Shown: positions 46,306-55,053 of the stretch, piece by piece | How the letters are laid out: each line of letters begins with the position of its first letter | Numbering within the stretch: position 1 is the first letter of the stretch | Assembly (NCBI GenBank): GCA_036845225.1 | Contig: DAIUEJ010000016.1 | Coordinates: forward strand, 1 to 55,462 | Source of the DNA: FEN-680 sp036845225 | GTDB lineage: Bacteria > Actinomycetota > Geothermincolia > Fen-727 > Anoxymicrobiaceae | Direction of reading: 5' to 3' | DNA: 55,462 nt | Made by a program: the position numbers and the translations under genes | The notes under the pieces: generated by a model | What the model was told of the DNA's origin: nothing | What the model saw: the letters and a program-made list of their open reading frames with translations, nothing else | Databases searched by the model: none

Positions 46306-46418
46306 CGATCGTGCAAACTTGTTCAGATTCTACATTAAGTCGTTGGTCAGGTCTTGCAGCGGTGGAGGCTCCGCCGTTGTGTTAGAATCTTGAGCGACCC
46401 ACAACTGGAGGGCTTGAG

Positions 46419-46748
46419 ATGACGTTGACGATTATCCTGGTCTGCTGTCTGCCCGTCGCTTTGATCTTTGTCGTGATCTTCGCGATCGGCACGGCCGCGT
46501 CGCGGACCTACCGCGGAGCAAAGCGCTCGTACGGAGACGTCAAGCCCTACTTCGACAACCTCTCGGCGCAGGCGGCGCGCATCCAATCCAAGGGCACCGA
46601 GTTCGCGGACAGGGGGCAGAAGCTTACGGCGACTATCGATGAGATAGGCGGCCGGTGGGCCTTCATCGCGGAGGCGGTCGGAGAGGTCACTACTTCACCT
46701 GTGGTCAAGCTCGCGGACTACGCCGGAAAGTTCACCAGTAAGAAATGA
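46419..46748 (+). CDS. Small membrane protein with helical tail
   Basis: 109 residues from ATG 46419 with GGAGG seven bases upstream. One N-terminal membrane segment (about 3-27, LTIILVCCLPVALIFVVIF), then a basic stretch and a predicted helical cytoplasmic or outer tail. I recognise no family. It is divergent from valS and convergent with clpX. A repeat overlaps its stop codon. Confidence 0.7.
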   Translation: MTLTIILVCCLPVALIFVVIFAIGTAASRTYRGAKRSYGDVKPYFDNLSAQAARIQSKGTEFADRGQKLTATIDEIGGRWAFIAEAVGEVTTSPVVKLADYAGKFTSKK

Positions 46749-46779
46749 CGTCGTTCGTTTTTCCACTTTTCGTTACACT
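46747..46779. repeat. Solo half copy of the TTACACTTTTC family
   Basis: Begins at the stop of the preceding small gene with acgtcgttcgttttt and continues ccacttttcgttacactt, differing from the 19258 arm by about three bases. No opposite arm follows. Confidence 0.75.
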
Positions 46780-46837
46780 TATTCTTCGCGCGCGGAAATG
46801 TATTGCGGTTTGGCAAGAGAGAGGAGAACGACCGCCG

Positions 46838-48121
46838 TTAAGCGGTTTCTTCTTCCTCTGACTCTTCCTTCTGGACCTTGGGGTCCGCCCTTGAGGTCAG
46901 CAGCGTCGGCTTGAAGTTCTCGGCCACCACCTCGCGGGTCACCACGCACTTCACAATGTCCGACCTCGAGGGCAGGTCGAACATGGTTCCCAACAGCGAC
47001 TCCTCCATGATGGCGCGCAAGCCACGGGCTCCGGTCGAGCGCTCAAGGGCTTTCTCGGCAATCTGCTCGAGGGCGCCGTCCGTGAAGATCAGCTCGACGC
47101 CGTCGAACTCGAAGAACTTCCGGTACTGTTTCACGAGCGCGTTCTTCGGCTTCACCAGGATGTCCATCAGGTGCTCCTGGGTGAGCGTATGGAGGGTGGT
47201 CACCACCGGCAGCCTGCCGACGAACTCGGGGATGAGCCCGAACTTCAGCAGGTCTTCCGGCATCACGTTCGCGAGGATGCTGCCGAGGTCGATCTCGTCC
47301 TTCGACTTCACCTCGGCGCCGAAACCAAGGCCCTTCTTGCCTATGCGGTCCTCGATGATGTCCTCGACGCCCGAGAACGCCCCGCCGCAGATGAACAGGA
47401 TGTTCGTGGTGTCTATCTGGAGGAACTCCTGGTGCGGGTGCTTGCGGCCGCCCTGGGGCGGGACGCTCGCCACGGTGCCCTCCAGTATCTTCAGCAGCGC
47501 CTGCTGCACGCCTTCACCGGAGACGTCCCTGGTGATGCTCGGGCTCTCGCTCTTGCGTGCTATCTTGTCGATCTCGTCGATGTAGATGATGCCGGTCTCG
47601 GCCTTCTTCACGTCGAGGTCCGCGGCCTGGATCAGTTTCAGAAGGATGTTCTCGACGTCCTCACCGACGTAGCCCGCCTCTGTCAGGCTGGTCGCATCGG
47701 CGATCGCGAACGGGACGTTCAACAGGCGGGCCAGCGTCTGGGCAAGAAGCGTCTTACCGCAGCCGGTGGGGCCCACCAGCATGATGTTGCTCTTCTGGAG
47801 CTCGACCTCGTCGGTGGAACTCGCACCGACCTGGATGCGCTTGTAGTGGTTGTAGACCGCCACGGAGAGCACGGTCTTGGCGCGCTCCTGCCCGATCACG
47901 TACTCGTCGAGGAACGAATAGATCTCTTTGGGCTTGGGGAGGTTACAGAGCTGTATCTCGGGGCTCTCGGTGAGCTCCTCGGCGATTATCTCGTTACACA
48001 ACTCTATGCACTCGTCGCAGATGTACACGCCCGGCCCCGCGATGAGCTTCTTGACGTGCCTCTGCGTCTTTCCACAGAACGAGCACTTCAGGAGATCGCT
48101 GCCGTCTGAGAACTTAGCCAC
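46838..48121 (-). CDS. clpX: ATP-dependent Clp protease ATP-binding subunit ClpX
   Basis: 427 residues. N-terminal four-cysteine zinc finger (CSFCGKT and CDECIELC), Walker A GPTGCGKTLLAQTLA, Walker B IIYIDEIDKIARKSE, and the IGF-like docking loop region. It unfolds substrates for ClpP, encoded 31 bases upstream. Confidence 0.97.
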   Translation of the reverse strand: MAKFSDGSDLLKCSFCGKTQRHVKKLIAGPGVYICDECIELCNEIIAEELTESPEIQLCNLPKPKEIYSFLDEYVIGQERAKTVLSVAVYNHYKRIQVGASSTDEVELQKSNIMLVGPTGCGKTLLAQTLARLLNVPFAIADATSLTEAGYVGEDVENILLKLIQAADLDVKKAETGIIYIDEIDKIARKSESPSITRDVSGEGVQQALLKILEGTVASVPPQGGRKHPHQEFLQIDTTNILFICGGAFSGVEDIIEDRIGKKGLGFGAEVKSKDEIDLGSILANVMPEDLLKFGLIPEFVGRLPVVTTLHTLTQEHLMDILVKPKNALVKQYRKFFEFDGVELIFTDGALEQIAEKALERSTGARGLRAIMEESLLGTMFDLPSRSDIVKCVVTREVVAENFKPTLLTSRADPKVQKEESEEEETA

Positions 48122-48152
48122 GTCTTACCTCCGCTGCTGGCGGTGTCGGCGT

Positions 48153-48764
48153 CTAGGTGTCGTTGCCGACCCGGCGCTCCATGACCTTGTCGATGATACC
48201 GTACTCCACAGCCTGCGGCGGGATCATGATGAAGTCACGGTCGGTGTCATCATGGATCTTTTCGACAGGCTGGCCTGTGTGGTGAGAGAGGATCGTGTCC
48301 AGCATATCGCGAGTGCGCAGGATCTCCTTCGCGTGGAGGTCGATGTCGATTGCCTGCCCCTGGGTGCCACCGCTGGGCTGGTGGAGCAGTATCCGCGAGT
48401 GAGGCGTCGCGAAGCGCTTGCCCTTCGTCCCGGCCGCCAGCAGGACCGCGGCGCCGCTCGCCGCCTGTCCGATGCACCATGTTGAGATATCGCACCTCAG
48501 GTACTGCATGGTGTCGTATATTGCCAGCGTGCTCGTGACGACGCCACCCGGCGAGTTGATGTAGATATTGATGTCCTTCTCCGGGCTCTCGCTCTCGAGG
48601 AACAGGAGCTGCGCCATGATGAGGTTGGCGAAGTGGTCCTCTATCTCCATCCCGATGAAGAGGATCCTCTCCTTCAGCAGGCGCGAGAAGATGTCGTACT
48701 GCCGCTCGCCCCGCGGCGTCTGCTCGACGACTATAGGCACAAGTTGCGACTTGATTTCCTTCAT
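48153..48764 (-). CDS. clpP: ATP-dependent Clp protease proteolytic subunit
   Basis: 203 residues. Catalytic Ser in IGQAASGAAVLL, His in RILLHQPSGG and Asp in DTDRDFIM. It forms the tetradecameric protease chamber. Its start overlaps the tig stop by 4 bases, giving the order tig-clpP-clpX. Confidence 0.97.
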   Translation of the reverse strand: MKEIKSQLVPIVVEQTPRGERQYDIFSRLLKERILFIGMEIEDHFANLIMAQLLFLESESPEKDINIYINSPGGVVTSTLAIYDTMQYLRCDISTWCIGQAASGAAVLLAAGTKGKRFATPHSRILLHQPSGGTQGQAIDIDLHAKEILRTRDMLDTILSHHTGQPVEKIHDDTDRDFIMIPPQAVEYGIIDKVMERRVGNDT

Positions 48765-50284
48765 GATTCCTCTGGCTCCTCCCCGGTGCCCGCGGCACCC
48801 CTCTCTTCGTCCGCCTGTGCGGCTTCTTCCCCGGCCTCTGTCGGCGGGACCTCCTCGGAAGCGGGTTCCTCCGCTACCGTCTCGGCGATTGAAGCCTTCG
48901 CTTCCTCCGTGGCTTCCCCTGCTGACGCTCCGCCACCCTCAGCAGGCGCTTCTGCGACCTCCGCGGCCTCGTCCGGCTTTGCCTGAGGCTTGCCGCCCGT
49001 GAGGACCGCGTTCTCAACCAGCAGGTCGACTGCCTTGGAGAGTCTGAGGTTGGCCTTTACCGCCAGTATCCTGTCATGCAGGCGGGCATCCTCGATGACT
49101 TTCTCCGGATCTCCACCTGCCTGTAACGCCTGCTCCCTGATGTAGTCTTCGGCCTCCTCGTCGGAGACCTTCACGTCCTCGGCGTTTGCGACCGCGTCCA
49201 GGACCAGCTCCGCTTTGAGGCCGTCGACCACTTTGTCCCTGATAGCTTTCTCTAACTGGTATCTCGTTCCCTTCAGCGCCTCGAGGTAATCGTCCAGTGC
49301 GATCCCCCTGCCCGAGAGCTCCTCCGACATATCCTCTATCTCGTGCTGGACCTGGTGCTCGACCATGGAATCGGGCATGTCGACGTATGTCTGGTCGATG
49401 AGAGCCTGCACAGCTTCCTCCCGGAGCTGACGCTGGCCCATCATCTCCTTTATCCGGGAGATGCGCGTCCTCAAGTCTTCCTTGAACTCCTCCAGCGTCT
49501 CGAAGTGGCTGACCTCTTTGGCGAGGCTGTCGTCCAGGGCCGGCAGCACCTTTTTCTTTATCTCTTTGACTATCGTACGGAAGGTCGCCGGTTTGCCCGC
49601 CAGCGTCTGCTCACCGTAGTCGGGCGGGAAGGTGATGACGACGTCCAGGATGTCGCCTTTTCTCGCGCCCCCCAACTGCTCGTCGAAGCCGGGGAGGAAA
49701 TCGGAGGCGCCTATCTCGGTCATCCTGTCCGAGCCCGCCTTGCCCTCCAGGGGCAGGCCGTCGGTGAAGACCTTGTAGTCGAACATCACGAAGTCGCCCT
49801 TCTCGGCCGGGCGCGCCTCCACGACTTCGAGAGTCGCGAAGCGGTCGCGTGCCTCATCAAGCGCTTCCTTCACGTCTTCGTCAGTCACCTCGTTGTCAGG
49901 AGCCTTGAGCTCGAGGCCCATGTAATCCTTGACCTCGACCTCCGGTTTCACGTCGACCGTTGCCTCGAAGACGACCCTGCCTTCCTCGCCGGCCTCCAGC
50001 AGGTCTATTTTCGGGTCGGAGACCGGGTCGATGCCCGCGTCTATGACACCGAGCACGTACAGCGTCGGAAGCCCGCTCTTGACAGCCTCGCTCATGACGT
50101 ACTCCGGCCCCACGTGGCTGTCGATCACCTGCTTCGGGACCTTTCCCTTGCGGAACCCCGGAATCTTCAGCTTCTTTCCGAGGTCCTTGTAAGTCTGTTC
50201 GAGTATCTCTGTGAGGTCTTCGGGGCCCGCCTCTACCTTGAGGGTTACCTCGTGCCCTTCTCCCTTGGTGACTTCGGTCTTCAG
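48761..50284 (-). CDS. tig: Trigger factor, CTG start
   Basis: 507 residues when read from CTG 50284. That codon has AGGAGG eight bases upstream, and the protein then begins LKTEVTKGEGHEVTLKVE and includes GFRKGKVP, the ribosome-binding signature. The frame has a stop about 38 bases before CTG with no ATG, GTG or TTG between, and the next start (GTG near 50128) would delete the signature. The PPIase domain is in the middle. The C-terminus adds about 70 Glu/Ala-rich residues past the usual end. It folds nascent chains at the ribosome. Confidence 0.93.
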   Translation of the reverse strand: MKTEVTKGEGHEVTLKVEAGPEDLTEILEQTYKDLGKKLKIPGFRKGKVPKQVIDSHVGPEYVMSEAVKSGLPTLYVLGVIDAGIDPVSDPKIDLLEAGEEGRVVFEATVDVKPEVEVKDYMGLELKAPDNEVTDEDVKEALDEARDRFATLEVVEARPAEKGDFVMFDYKVFTDGLPLEGKAGSDRMTEIGASDFLPGFDEQLGGARKGDILDVVITFPPDYGEQTLAGKPATFRTIVKEIKKKVLPALDDSLAKEVSHFETLEEFKEDLRTRISRIKEMMGQRQLREEAVQALIDQTYVDMPDSMVEHQVQHEIEDMSEELSGRGIALDDYLEALKGTRYQLEKAIRDKVVDGLKAELVLDAVANAEDVKVSDEEAEDYIREQALQAGGDPEKVIEDARLHDRILAVKANLRLSKAVDLLVENAVLTGGKPQAKPDEAAEVAEAPAEGGGASAGEATEEAKASIAETVAEEPASEEVPPTEAGEEAAQADEERGAAGTGEEPEES

Positions 50285-50410
50285 GTGACTCTCCTCCTGT
50301 CGCTGTTCGCGCCGGCTTCAGCGCTTGTTCAATTCCCCTAAGGAAAACAATCGCACACACGCGGTGTGCTTTGCTCTTTGGACTCTGGCTTTTTCGAGCT
50401 CGGGCCGGGC

Positions 50411-50500
50411 TGGTGCGAGAGGGGGGACTCGAACCCCCACGGTTTCAAAAAAACCACGGGGTCCTAAGCCCCGCGCGTCTACCAATTCCGCCACTCTCGC
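50411..50500 (-). tRNA. tRNA-Leu (TAG), CCA encoded
   Basis: A 90-base minus-strand gene with acceptor GCGAGAG/CTCTCGC, anticodon loop CTTAGGA (TAG), a long class II variable arm around TGGTTTTTTTGAAACC, TTCGAGT loop and a genomic CCA. Confidence 0.95.
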
Positions 50501-50520
50501 TCGACTTTCGACCCGCAAAT

Positions 50521-50548
50521 ATTGTACCACAGGGCCCGGTCGCGTCAG
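50521..50548 (-). promoter_or_regulatory. Promoter of tRNA-Leu
   Basis: On the minus strand CTGACG and TACAAT are 16 bases apart, about 20 bases before the tRNA 5' end. Confidence 0.6.
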
Positions 50549-50640
50549 CGGGCGCACGGCCCGTCTCAGCCGCCGTCGCGACAGCATTGCGACCACCTTC
50601 GCGCGCCTGCCCAAACGACTCCCCCACCCGTTCGTTCCAA

Positions 50641-50669
50641 TTGTCATGCATAATAGACAGTGTTAAACT
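50641..50669 (+). promoter_or_regulatory. Promoter of tRNA-Lys
   Basis: TTGTCA and TAAACT are separated by 17 bases, about 25 bases before the tRNA 5' end. Confidence 0.6.
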
Positions 50670-50693
50670 CCGGTTTGTTTTTCAATGCGACAC

Positions 50694-50769
50694 GGGCCGT
50701 TAGCTCAGCAGGTAGAGCAGGGGACTCTTAATCCCAAGGTCACAGGTTCGATTCCTGTACGGCCCACCA
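50694..50769 (+). tRNA. tRNA-Lys (CTT), CCA encoded, element attachment site
   Basis: A 76-base cloverleaf with acceptor GGGCCGT/ACGGCCC, anticodon loop CTCTTAA (CTT), TTCGATT loop and CCA. The integrase gene lies 78 bases beyond its 3' end and points toward it, the classic layout of tRNA-targeting integrative elements. Confidence 0.95.
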
Positions 50770-50847
50770 CCTACAATCCGCATGGTTAAGCCTTCTGTAC
50801 GGTCTGAGCCGAAACAGGATACCAGGCCCGACGATTTCATTTGCCTC

Positions 50848-52020
50848 TTATTTGCCTTCATCCTGGCCAGATACCGCCTTTTTGACAGGGAACGGGGTGA
50901 CATTACTGTTCCGGACGAACGCCTGATTTGCCTTGGCAAGCGTCGCGTTCATGTCCTCCTGTATCAAGTGCGAGTAGACATTGAGAGTCATTGCCGCGGA
51001 AGCATGGCCGAGCGCCCGCTGGAGTGCCTTCACGCTGGCGCCGTAGCCGAGCATCGTCGACGCGTAGGAGTGCCGGAGGCTGTGCATGGTGACGTGCTTA
51101 AGGCCGGCGTCCTCCAGGGCCTTCAGGAAGCGCTTACGAACGTTGGCAGGGTCGAGCGGCTTCACACCGTCGTCAGTGAAAAGCAGGTCGTCCGGCGTCG
51201 GGGATCCCTGGTCGTGGTAGAAGTCGCGCAGGAGATCGGCCAGCGCGTCCAGGAGCCCCACGGCCCGCCGGGAGGTCTCGGTCTTTGGCTTGCCGAAACC
51301 GCCGTGATAGCTCCATGATCGCTCGACGATGATAGCCCGCATTTCAAAGTTCACGTCGCGCCAGCGCAGGGCCAGTGCTTCCCCGAGACGCAGGCCGGAC
51401 ATTGCGAGCACTGCGAACAGGGACCGCTCCGGATCCCGGGCCGCGTCCAGAAGCTTGAGAATGTCGGCAGGCTCGAGAAAGTCCAGCTCGCCGTTGTCAT
51501 TCCGGGGCAGGTTGATCTTCAGCGTGGGGGCCCGGTCAATGAGACTCCACGCCTCCGCCTGCTTCATGCAAGCCCGGAAGTACCGGAAGCACCGCGCGAC
51601 CGTGGCCGGCGTGATCGTCTTCTCTGATTGCTTCTTCCCTCCCAGCTTTTTCTCTGCGAGCTCGTCGATCCACGTCTGGACGTCCATAGAGGTTATGTCG
51701 CCTAGGAGCGTTTCCCCGAACGTCGGCAGGATGTGAAGCCTGAAGGTGTGCTCATAACTCACCCATGACCCGGGCTTCAGGCTTTTCTTCTTCGTCTTAA
51801 TCCAGCGCTCATAGAACACGGCGAAGGTCAACGTCTCGCGGCCATAGGTCCCGGCGGCGACTTCGGCCTCGATGCGCTTCCGCGCCGCCTCCGCGTCCTT
51901 CTTCAACTTGAAGCCGCCGTTCTTGTGCTGCTTGCCCGCGGCGTCCTTGAAGATGACGTAGTAACGGGAGCCCTTCTCGCCGTTCTTAGTGGTCCAGGTC
52001 TGCTTGCGTATGTGTGCCAC
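50848..52020 (-). CDS. int: Tyrosine-type site-specific integrase
   Basis: 390 residues. An N-terminal AP2-like arm-binding domain (SRYYVIFKDAAGKQ), the SAM-like core-binding domain, and a catalytic domain with Arg in SGLRLGEALALRW, HSLRHSYAS, LGHASAAMT and the nucleophile Tyr in VYSHL. It would catalyse insertion at the tRNA-Lys 3' end next to it. It lies 27 bases after the zinc-finger gene and is probably read from the same promoter. Confidence 0.95.
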   Translation of the reverse strand: MAHIRKQTWTTKNGEKGSRYYVIFKDAAGKQHKNGGFKLKKDAEAARKRIEAEVAAGTYGRETLTFAVFYERWIKTKKKSLKPGSWVSYEHTFRLHILPTFGETLLGDITSMDVQTWIDELAEKKLGGKKQSEKTITPATVARCFRYFRACMKQAEAWSLIDRAPTLKINLPRNDNGELDFLEPADILKLLDAARDPERSLFAVLAMSGLRLGEALALRWRDVNFEMRAIIVERSWSYHGGFGKPKTETSRRAVGLLDALADLLRDFYHDQGSPTPDDLLFTDDGVKPLDPANVRKRFLKALEDAGLKHVTMHSLRHSYASTMLGYGASVKALQRALGHASAAMTLNVYSHLIQEDMNATLAKANQAFVRNSNVTPFPVKKAVSGQDEGK

Positions 52021-52047
52021 GTTGAGCCTCCCCCGCTGTGCCTTCCG

Positions 52048-52908
52048 CTATTTCAGTTTATCACCGGTCGATGACGCGGGCCTGCGCCCTAGTGATTGCC
52101 TCTGTAAGCCGTATTCTTTTTCGATGTTCTCAAAGTCCTTCTTTGTCCGCGCTTCCCTCAGGTCCGCCAGCACGTCATCCTTTATCTTCTCGGCCCGCTC
52201 CGGGTTCTTGTCTCGCAGGCGATAGAAACGCGCCCTGACCTGAGCCCTGCGCTGGAGCACTCCGCTTAACTGCCGCTTATGTGAGCTTGCCTGGCATTCC
52301 GTGGAACAATATCTACGATCCGGGCGAGTGCGAAGAAACACGTTGGCGCAACCTTCGCATTGTGCAAGCGGCTTTCCGGCCAAGATGATCTGCAAGTACA
52401 AGGCTGACTTGAGGCTTTTGCCGTGAAGAACAATAGTGAACTTCTTTTCTTTCCTGTTCAGCTTTAGCACCTCTACGCTTACGGATTTCAGACCTTGACT
52501 TAGGTGTTTCATAAACGCGGCTGAATCTCTTTTCTGTTCCTGCTGGAGTGTCCTTACGTCATCCTGGAGGGCATTGATCCGGCGCTCGATAGCGATCCAT
52601 AACGCCTCGAGCTCGGCCTCCGCGACAACGGCTTCCCGCCCATCGAAAGTATGGGAAGCGCCCTTGAGGTTAGCCCGCTTCACTGTCACGTCGCTGATCA
52701 TGTCCCGGAGCATTATGAGGCCGTACTCTTTGCAGAATCGCTTGAAGGACTCGTAATCGCGAGCTGCCATGAAGTCATCCACCAGCGGTTCATCCAGGCT
52801 GAGGGATTCTTTATTGAAGGTTGCGCTCCAGGTGCGAATGCTAACGCCTTTGACAACCTTTAGCTTTGACTTCCAACCGATTGCAATCCTAACGCCCGCG
52901 TACTGCAT
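52048..52908 (-). CDS. CGNR-like zinc-finger protein of the element
   Basis: 286 residues from ATG 52908 behind AGGAG; the frame extends to 53058 but crosses the promoter. The first 200 residues are helical with no recognised motif, including an EQKRDSAAF-type coiled region. Residues about 205-230 read CEGCANVF then RRYCSTECQ, a four-cysteine CGNR-type finger, followed by a basic helical tail. A DNA-binding regulator of the element is likely, but its role is unproven. It is driven by a near-consensus promoter divergent from the XRE gene and followed by int. Confidence 0.7.
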   Translation of the reverse strand: MQYAGVRIAIGWKSKLKVVKGVSIRTWSATFNKESLSLDEPLVDDFMAARDYESFKRFCKEYGLIMLRDMISDVTVKRANLKGASHTFDGREAVVAEAELEALWIAIERRINALQDDVRTLQQEQKRDSAAFMKHLSQGLKSVSVEVLKLNRKEKKFTIVLHGKSLKSALYLQIILAGKPLAQCEGCANVFLRTRPDRRYCSTECQASSHKRQLSGVLQRRAQVRARFYRLRDKNPERAEKIKDDVLADLREARTKKDFENIEKEYGLQRQSLGRRPASSTGDKLK

Positions 52909-52959
52909 AATCCGTACTCCTGAATATCTACATGGATTAAACCATACTCTATACCGTAT

Positions 52960-52988
52960 ATTGTAAATAGCGAAGCCAAGAGTGTCAA
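52960..52988 (-). promoter_or_regulatory. Consensus promoter for the zinc-finger and integrase genes
   Basis: On the minus strand a perfect TTGACA and TACAAT are exactly 17 bases apart. The -35 box lies 14 bases before the XRE start codon, and the stretch tataccgtatat beside the -10 is partly symmetrical, a likely repressor site. Confidence 0.8.
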
Positions 52989-53002
52989 GAAGGGAGGTAC
53001 GA

Positions 53003-53203
53003 ATGTTAGCCCTAAGAGTGGAGCGCCAGCGGCGCGGTTGGAGCATTACTGAAGTCACCCGCCGGACCGGGATCGCGGAGTCTCACCTATCGAATATCGA
53101 GCGCCAATTGATCCCGGCTTATCCCGGCTGGCAACGCCGGATTGCCAAGGCGTTCAAGATGTCGGCCCGCGAGCTATTCCAGGAGGTCGATGATGACTCC
53201 TGA
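53003..53203 (+). CDS. XRE family transcriptional regulator
   Basis: 66 residues from ATG 53003, preceded by GGGAGG. Nearly the whole protein is a Cro/C1 helix-turn-helix (LRVERQRRGWSITEVTRR, TGIAESHLSNIERQ). It lies next to the divergent promoter and probably represses it, and so the integrase. It overlaps the next gene by 11 bases. Confidence 0.85.
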   Translation: MLALRVERQRRGWSITEVTRRTGIAESHLSNIERQLIPAYPGWQRRIAKAFKMSARELFQEVDDDS

Positions 53204-53393
53204 GTCTCGCCTGTTAACCGCCGCCGAGCTCGCCGCCGTCCTCAACGTGCCGGTGGCCACCGTCTGGAAGTGGGCGAGGGTTGGCCAGGTGCCGTGCATA
53301 AGACTGCCCGGAGGGCGCAGGGGAGTTAGATTCGAGCTGGTCGAGGTCGAGCGCGTCCTGGAGGGAGGCGGCAATGGCCAAGCTCCAGCGTGA
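53193..53393 (+). CDS. Excisionase-like helix-turn-helix protein
   Basis: 66 residues from ATG 53193 with AGGAGG upstream. LTAAELAAVLNVPVATVWKW then GRRGVRFELVEVERVL is the MerR-like winged helix (HTH_17) used by phage excisionases. It is coupled by overlap to the XRE gene before and the nuclease gene after. It may direct excision with Int or act as a small regulator. Confidence 0.8.
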   Translation: MTPESRLLTAAELAAVLNVPVATVWKWARVGQVPCIRLPGGRRGVRFELVEVERVLEGGGNGQAPA

Positions 53394-53682
53394 CATCGGG
53401 GCCCGCTTTGAACGTGAGATCGCCCGCCTTCTTGGAGTGCGCCGGAACCTGCGCGCGGACTACTCCGAGAGTGCGCCCGACCTGGAGACAGACACCCTCA
53501 TAGTCGAGTGCAAGTTCAGGAGCGGGATCGCCACCTGCCGTTGGCTCGAGCAGGCCGAAGGTTACGCGGACGGCACAGGGAAGATCCCCGTCGTCTTCGC
53601 CCGGGAGCGCGGAGACTCGAGGCCGATCGCAATCCTCAGACTCGAAGACTTCCTGGACATGATCTTGGAGGCCAGGCAATGA
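53374..53682 (+). CDS. PDDEXK-type nuclease
   Basis: 102 residues. Catalytic residues Glu14, Asp36 (APDLET) and the ECK at 45-47 fit the PD-(D/E)XK fold, as in small Holliday-junction resolvase-like phage nucleases. The remainder supports a single small domain. It overlaps the excisionase-like gene and its stop overlaps the next start as ATGA. It could process recombination or replication intermediates. Confidence 0.75.
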   Translation: MAKLQRDIGARFEREIARLLGVRRNLRADYSESAPDLETDTLIVECKFRSGIATCRWLEQAEGYADGTGKIPVVFARERGDSRPIAILRLEDFLDMILEARQ

Positions 53683-54212
53683 GGGCGCGAAACATCAAGC
53701 CGGGATTCTTCACCTGTCCCGAACTCCTAGAGCTTCCCTTTGCGGCGCGGCTCCTGTTCGCCGGCCTTTGGTGCGCGGCTGATCGGCAAGGACGCCTCGA
53801 GGACCGACCGGCGAAGATCAAGTTACAGGTGTTGCCAGGTGACGCGGTAGACATTGACGGTCTGCTGGGAGAGCTGGCCACCGCAGGATTCATTGAGAGA
53901 TACGAGGCTGAGGGGATACCGTGCATCCAAGTGGTGAACTTCTTGAAGCATCAGCGGCCGTACTCGCGGGAAAAAGAAAGCGAGTTACCCTGCCAGCAAG
54001 ACACAAAGCACAACCTAGGCAGTGCCAAAGCACAACCTAGGCAAGACCATGACCGCTCTGATACCGGATACCTGATACCTGATACCGGATACCTGATACC
54101 TGATCCCCTTAACCTGATTCCGGATACCGGTGTAACGGACGGCTTCGCCTCGCCTGAGGTTGAAGCGGGGATTCGAGCAGGAGGGGGGCGGAATCGATTT
54201 GCCAAGCGTTGA
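53679..54212 (+). CDS. Phage replisome organizer-like protein
   Basis: 177 residues from ATG 53679 (ATGA overlap). The N-terminal 100 residues (IKPGFFTCPELLELPFAARL, FAGLWCAADRQGRLEDRP, LLGELATAGFIERYE, CIQVVNFLKHQRPYS) match the winged-helix DNA-binding head of phage replication organizer proteins. The C-terminal third is a linker with an exact 21-base tandem repeat (DTGYLIP units) and no fold. It ends 14 bases past the next start. Confidence 0.8.
   Translation: MRARNIKPGFFTCPELLELPFAARLLFAGLWCAADRQGRLEDRPAKIKLQVLPGDAVDIDGLLGELATAGFIERYEAEGIPCIQVVNFLKHQRPYSREKESELPCQQDTKHNLGSAKAQPRQDHDRSDTGYLIPDTGYLIPDPLNLIPDTGVTDGFASPEVEAGIRAGGGRNRFAKR
54058..54112 (+). repeat. In-frame 21-base tandem repeat
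   Basis: The 21-base unit beginning ctgataccggatacctgata (and ending in c) occurs twice in tandem and continues as a third, partial copy. Each copy encodes a seven-residue DTGYLIP block. Copy number is likely to vary between strains. Confidence 0.85.
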
Positions 54213-55053
54213 GGAATGGGCTGAGACAGTCAAAGAGTTTCTAGAGAGGCAGAATCGTGGGGACCTCGTCCCTCGATACCAGGCCGCCCTCGAGGAATCA
54301 GACGCGAATGCCTCACGTCGGTGTTGGGTGAAGGACCAGGTCAACCGCATTGCCCGCCTCGAGCTTCCGATTGAGGACGTGCCGGACGCGGCGGCCTGGA
54401 GAACTTATACCGAATCCGTGGTGACGAATCGGCTTCGCCTCGCCGGCGTTCCCCCTGACTTCATCTCGATAACGTGGGCAGACGTGAAGCCTCGACCAGA
54501 GGTCAAGGGATTCGACGGCGCTGCGGGGATGTGTCGCGCCTTCTCCGAGAACATCACCGAGCATCTTGAAACAGGTTCCGGGCTCGTGCTCTGCGGCACC
54601 GTCGGTGTAGGCAAGAGCTTACTCGCCGCCTTGATTTGCCGGGGAGCTCGAGAGGGCGGCCGCACCGTCCTGTTCGCCAGGACCCGGGCGCTGCTGGATA
54701 GACTCAAGGATTGGGATAACGCCTTCGACTTCCACAAAGAGCTCGAAGCCGCCGACCTCCTGGTCCTCGATGACCTAGGCGGGGAGTATGCCTCCGACTG
54801 GGCCCGTTCCGAGATCGACGCGCTTGTCTCGGCCCGCCATGCCGAGCGCCGCTCGATCATCGCAACGTCGAACCTCTCACCCGGCGACCTGGCGAAGGCG
54901 TATTCTCCGCGTGTCCTGGACCGTCTCCGCGAACGGGGCCCGGCCTTGGAGATCCGTGGGCCCTCATATCGACGCGGCGGTCCGGACCGCCGCCAGGGAG
55001 CCCACGCCACAGAGGCGGCCGAGGACCGACATCACGCTTCGAACACCGATTGA
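54199..55053 (+). CDS. DnaC/IstB-like helicase loader
   Basis: 284 residues from TTG 54199, with AGGAGGGGGG upstream; a longer frame to 54160 lies in the previous gene. The P-loop is GTVGVGKS and the Walker B LLVLDDLGGE, with a sensor-1 IIATSNLSP segment and Arg finger region near RVLDRLRERG. The N-terminal 110 residues hold a helicase-binding helical region. It loads replicative helicase on the element's origin. Confidence 0.85.
   Translation: MPSVEEWAETVKEFLERQNRGDLVPRYQAALEESDANASRRCWVKDQVNRIARLELPIEDVPDAAAWRTYTESVVTNRLRLAGVPPDFISITWADVKPRPEVKGFDGAAGMCRAFSENITEHLETGSGLVLCGTVGVGKSLLAALICRGAREGGRTVLFARTRALLDRLKDWDNAFDFHKELEAADLLVLDDLGGEYASDWARSEIDALVSARHAERRSIIATSNLSPGDLAKAYSPRVLDRLRERGPALEIRGPSYRRGGPDRRQGAHATEAAEDRHHASNTD

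Noticed and set aside
46306..46418. T-box leader for valS
   Set aside because: The 113-base gap has no T-box sequence or specifier stem; glyQ has no room for one either.
54058..54112. Possible CRISPR array
   Set aside because: The repeats are immediately adjacent with no spacers and are in frame inside a gene.
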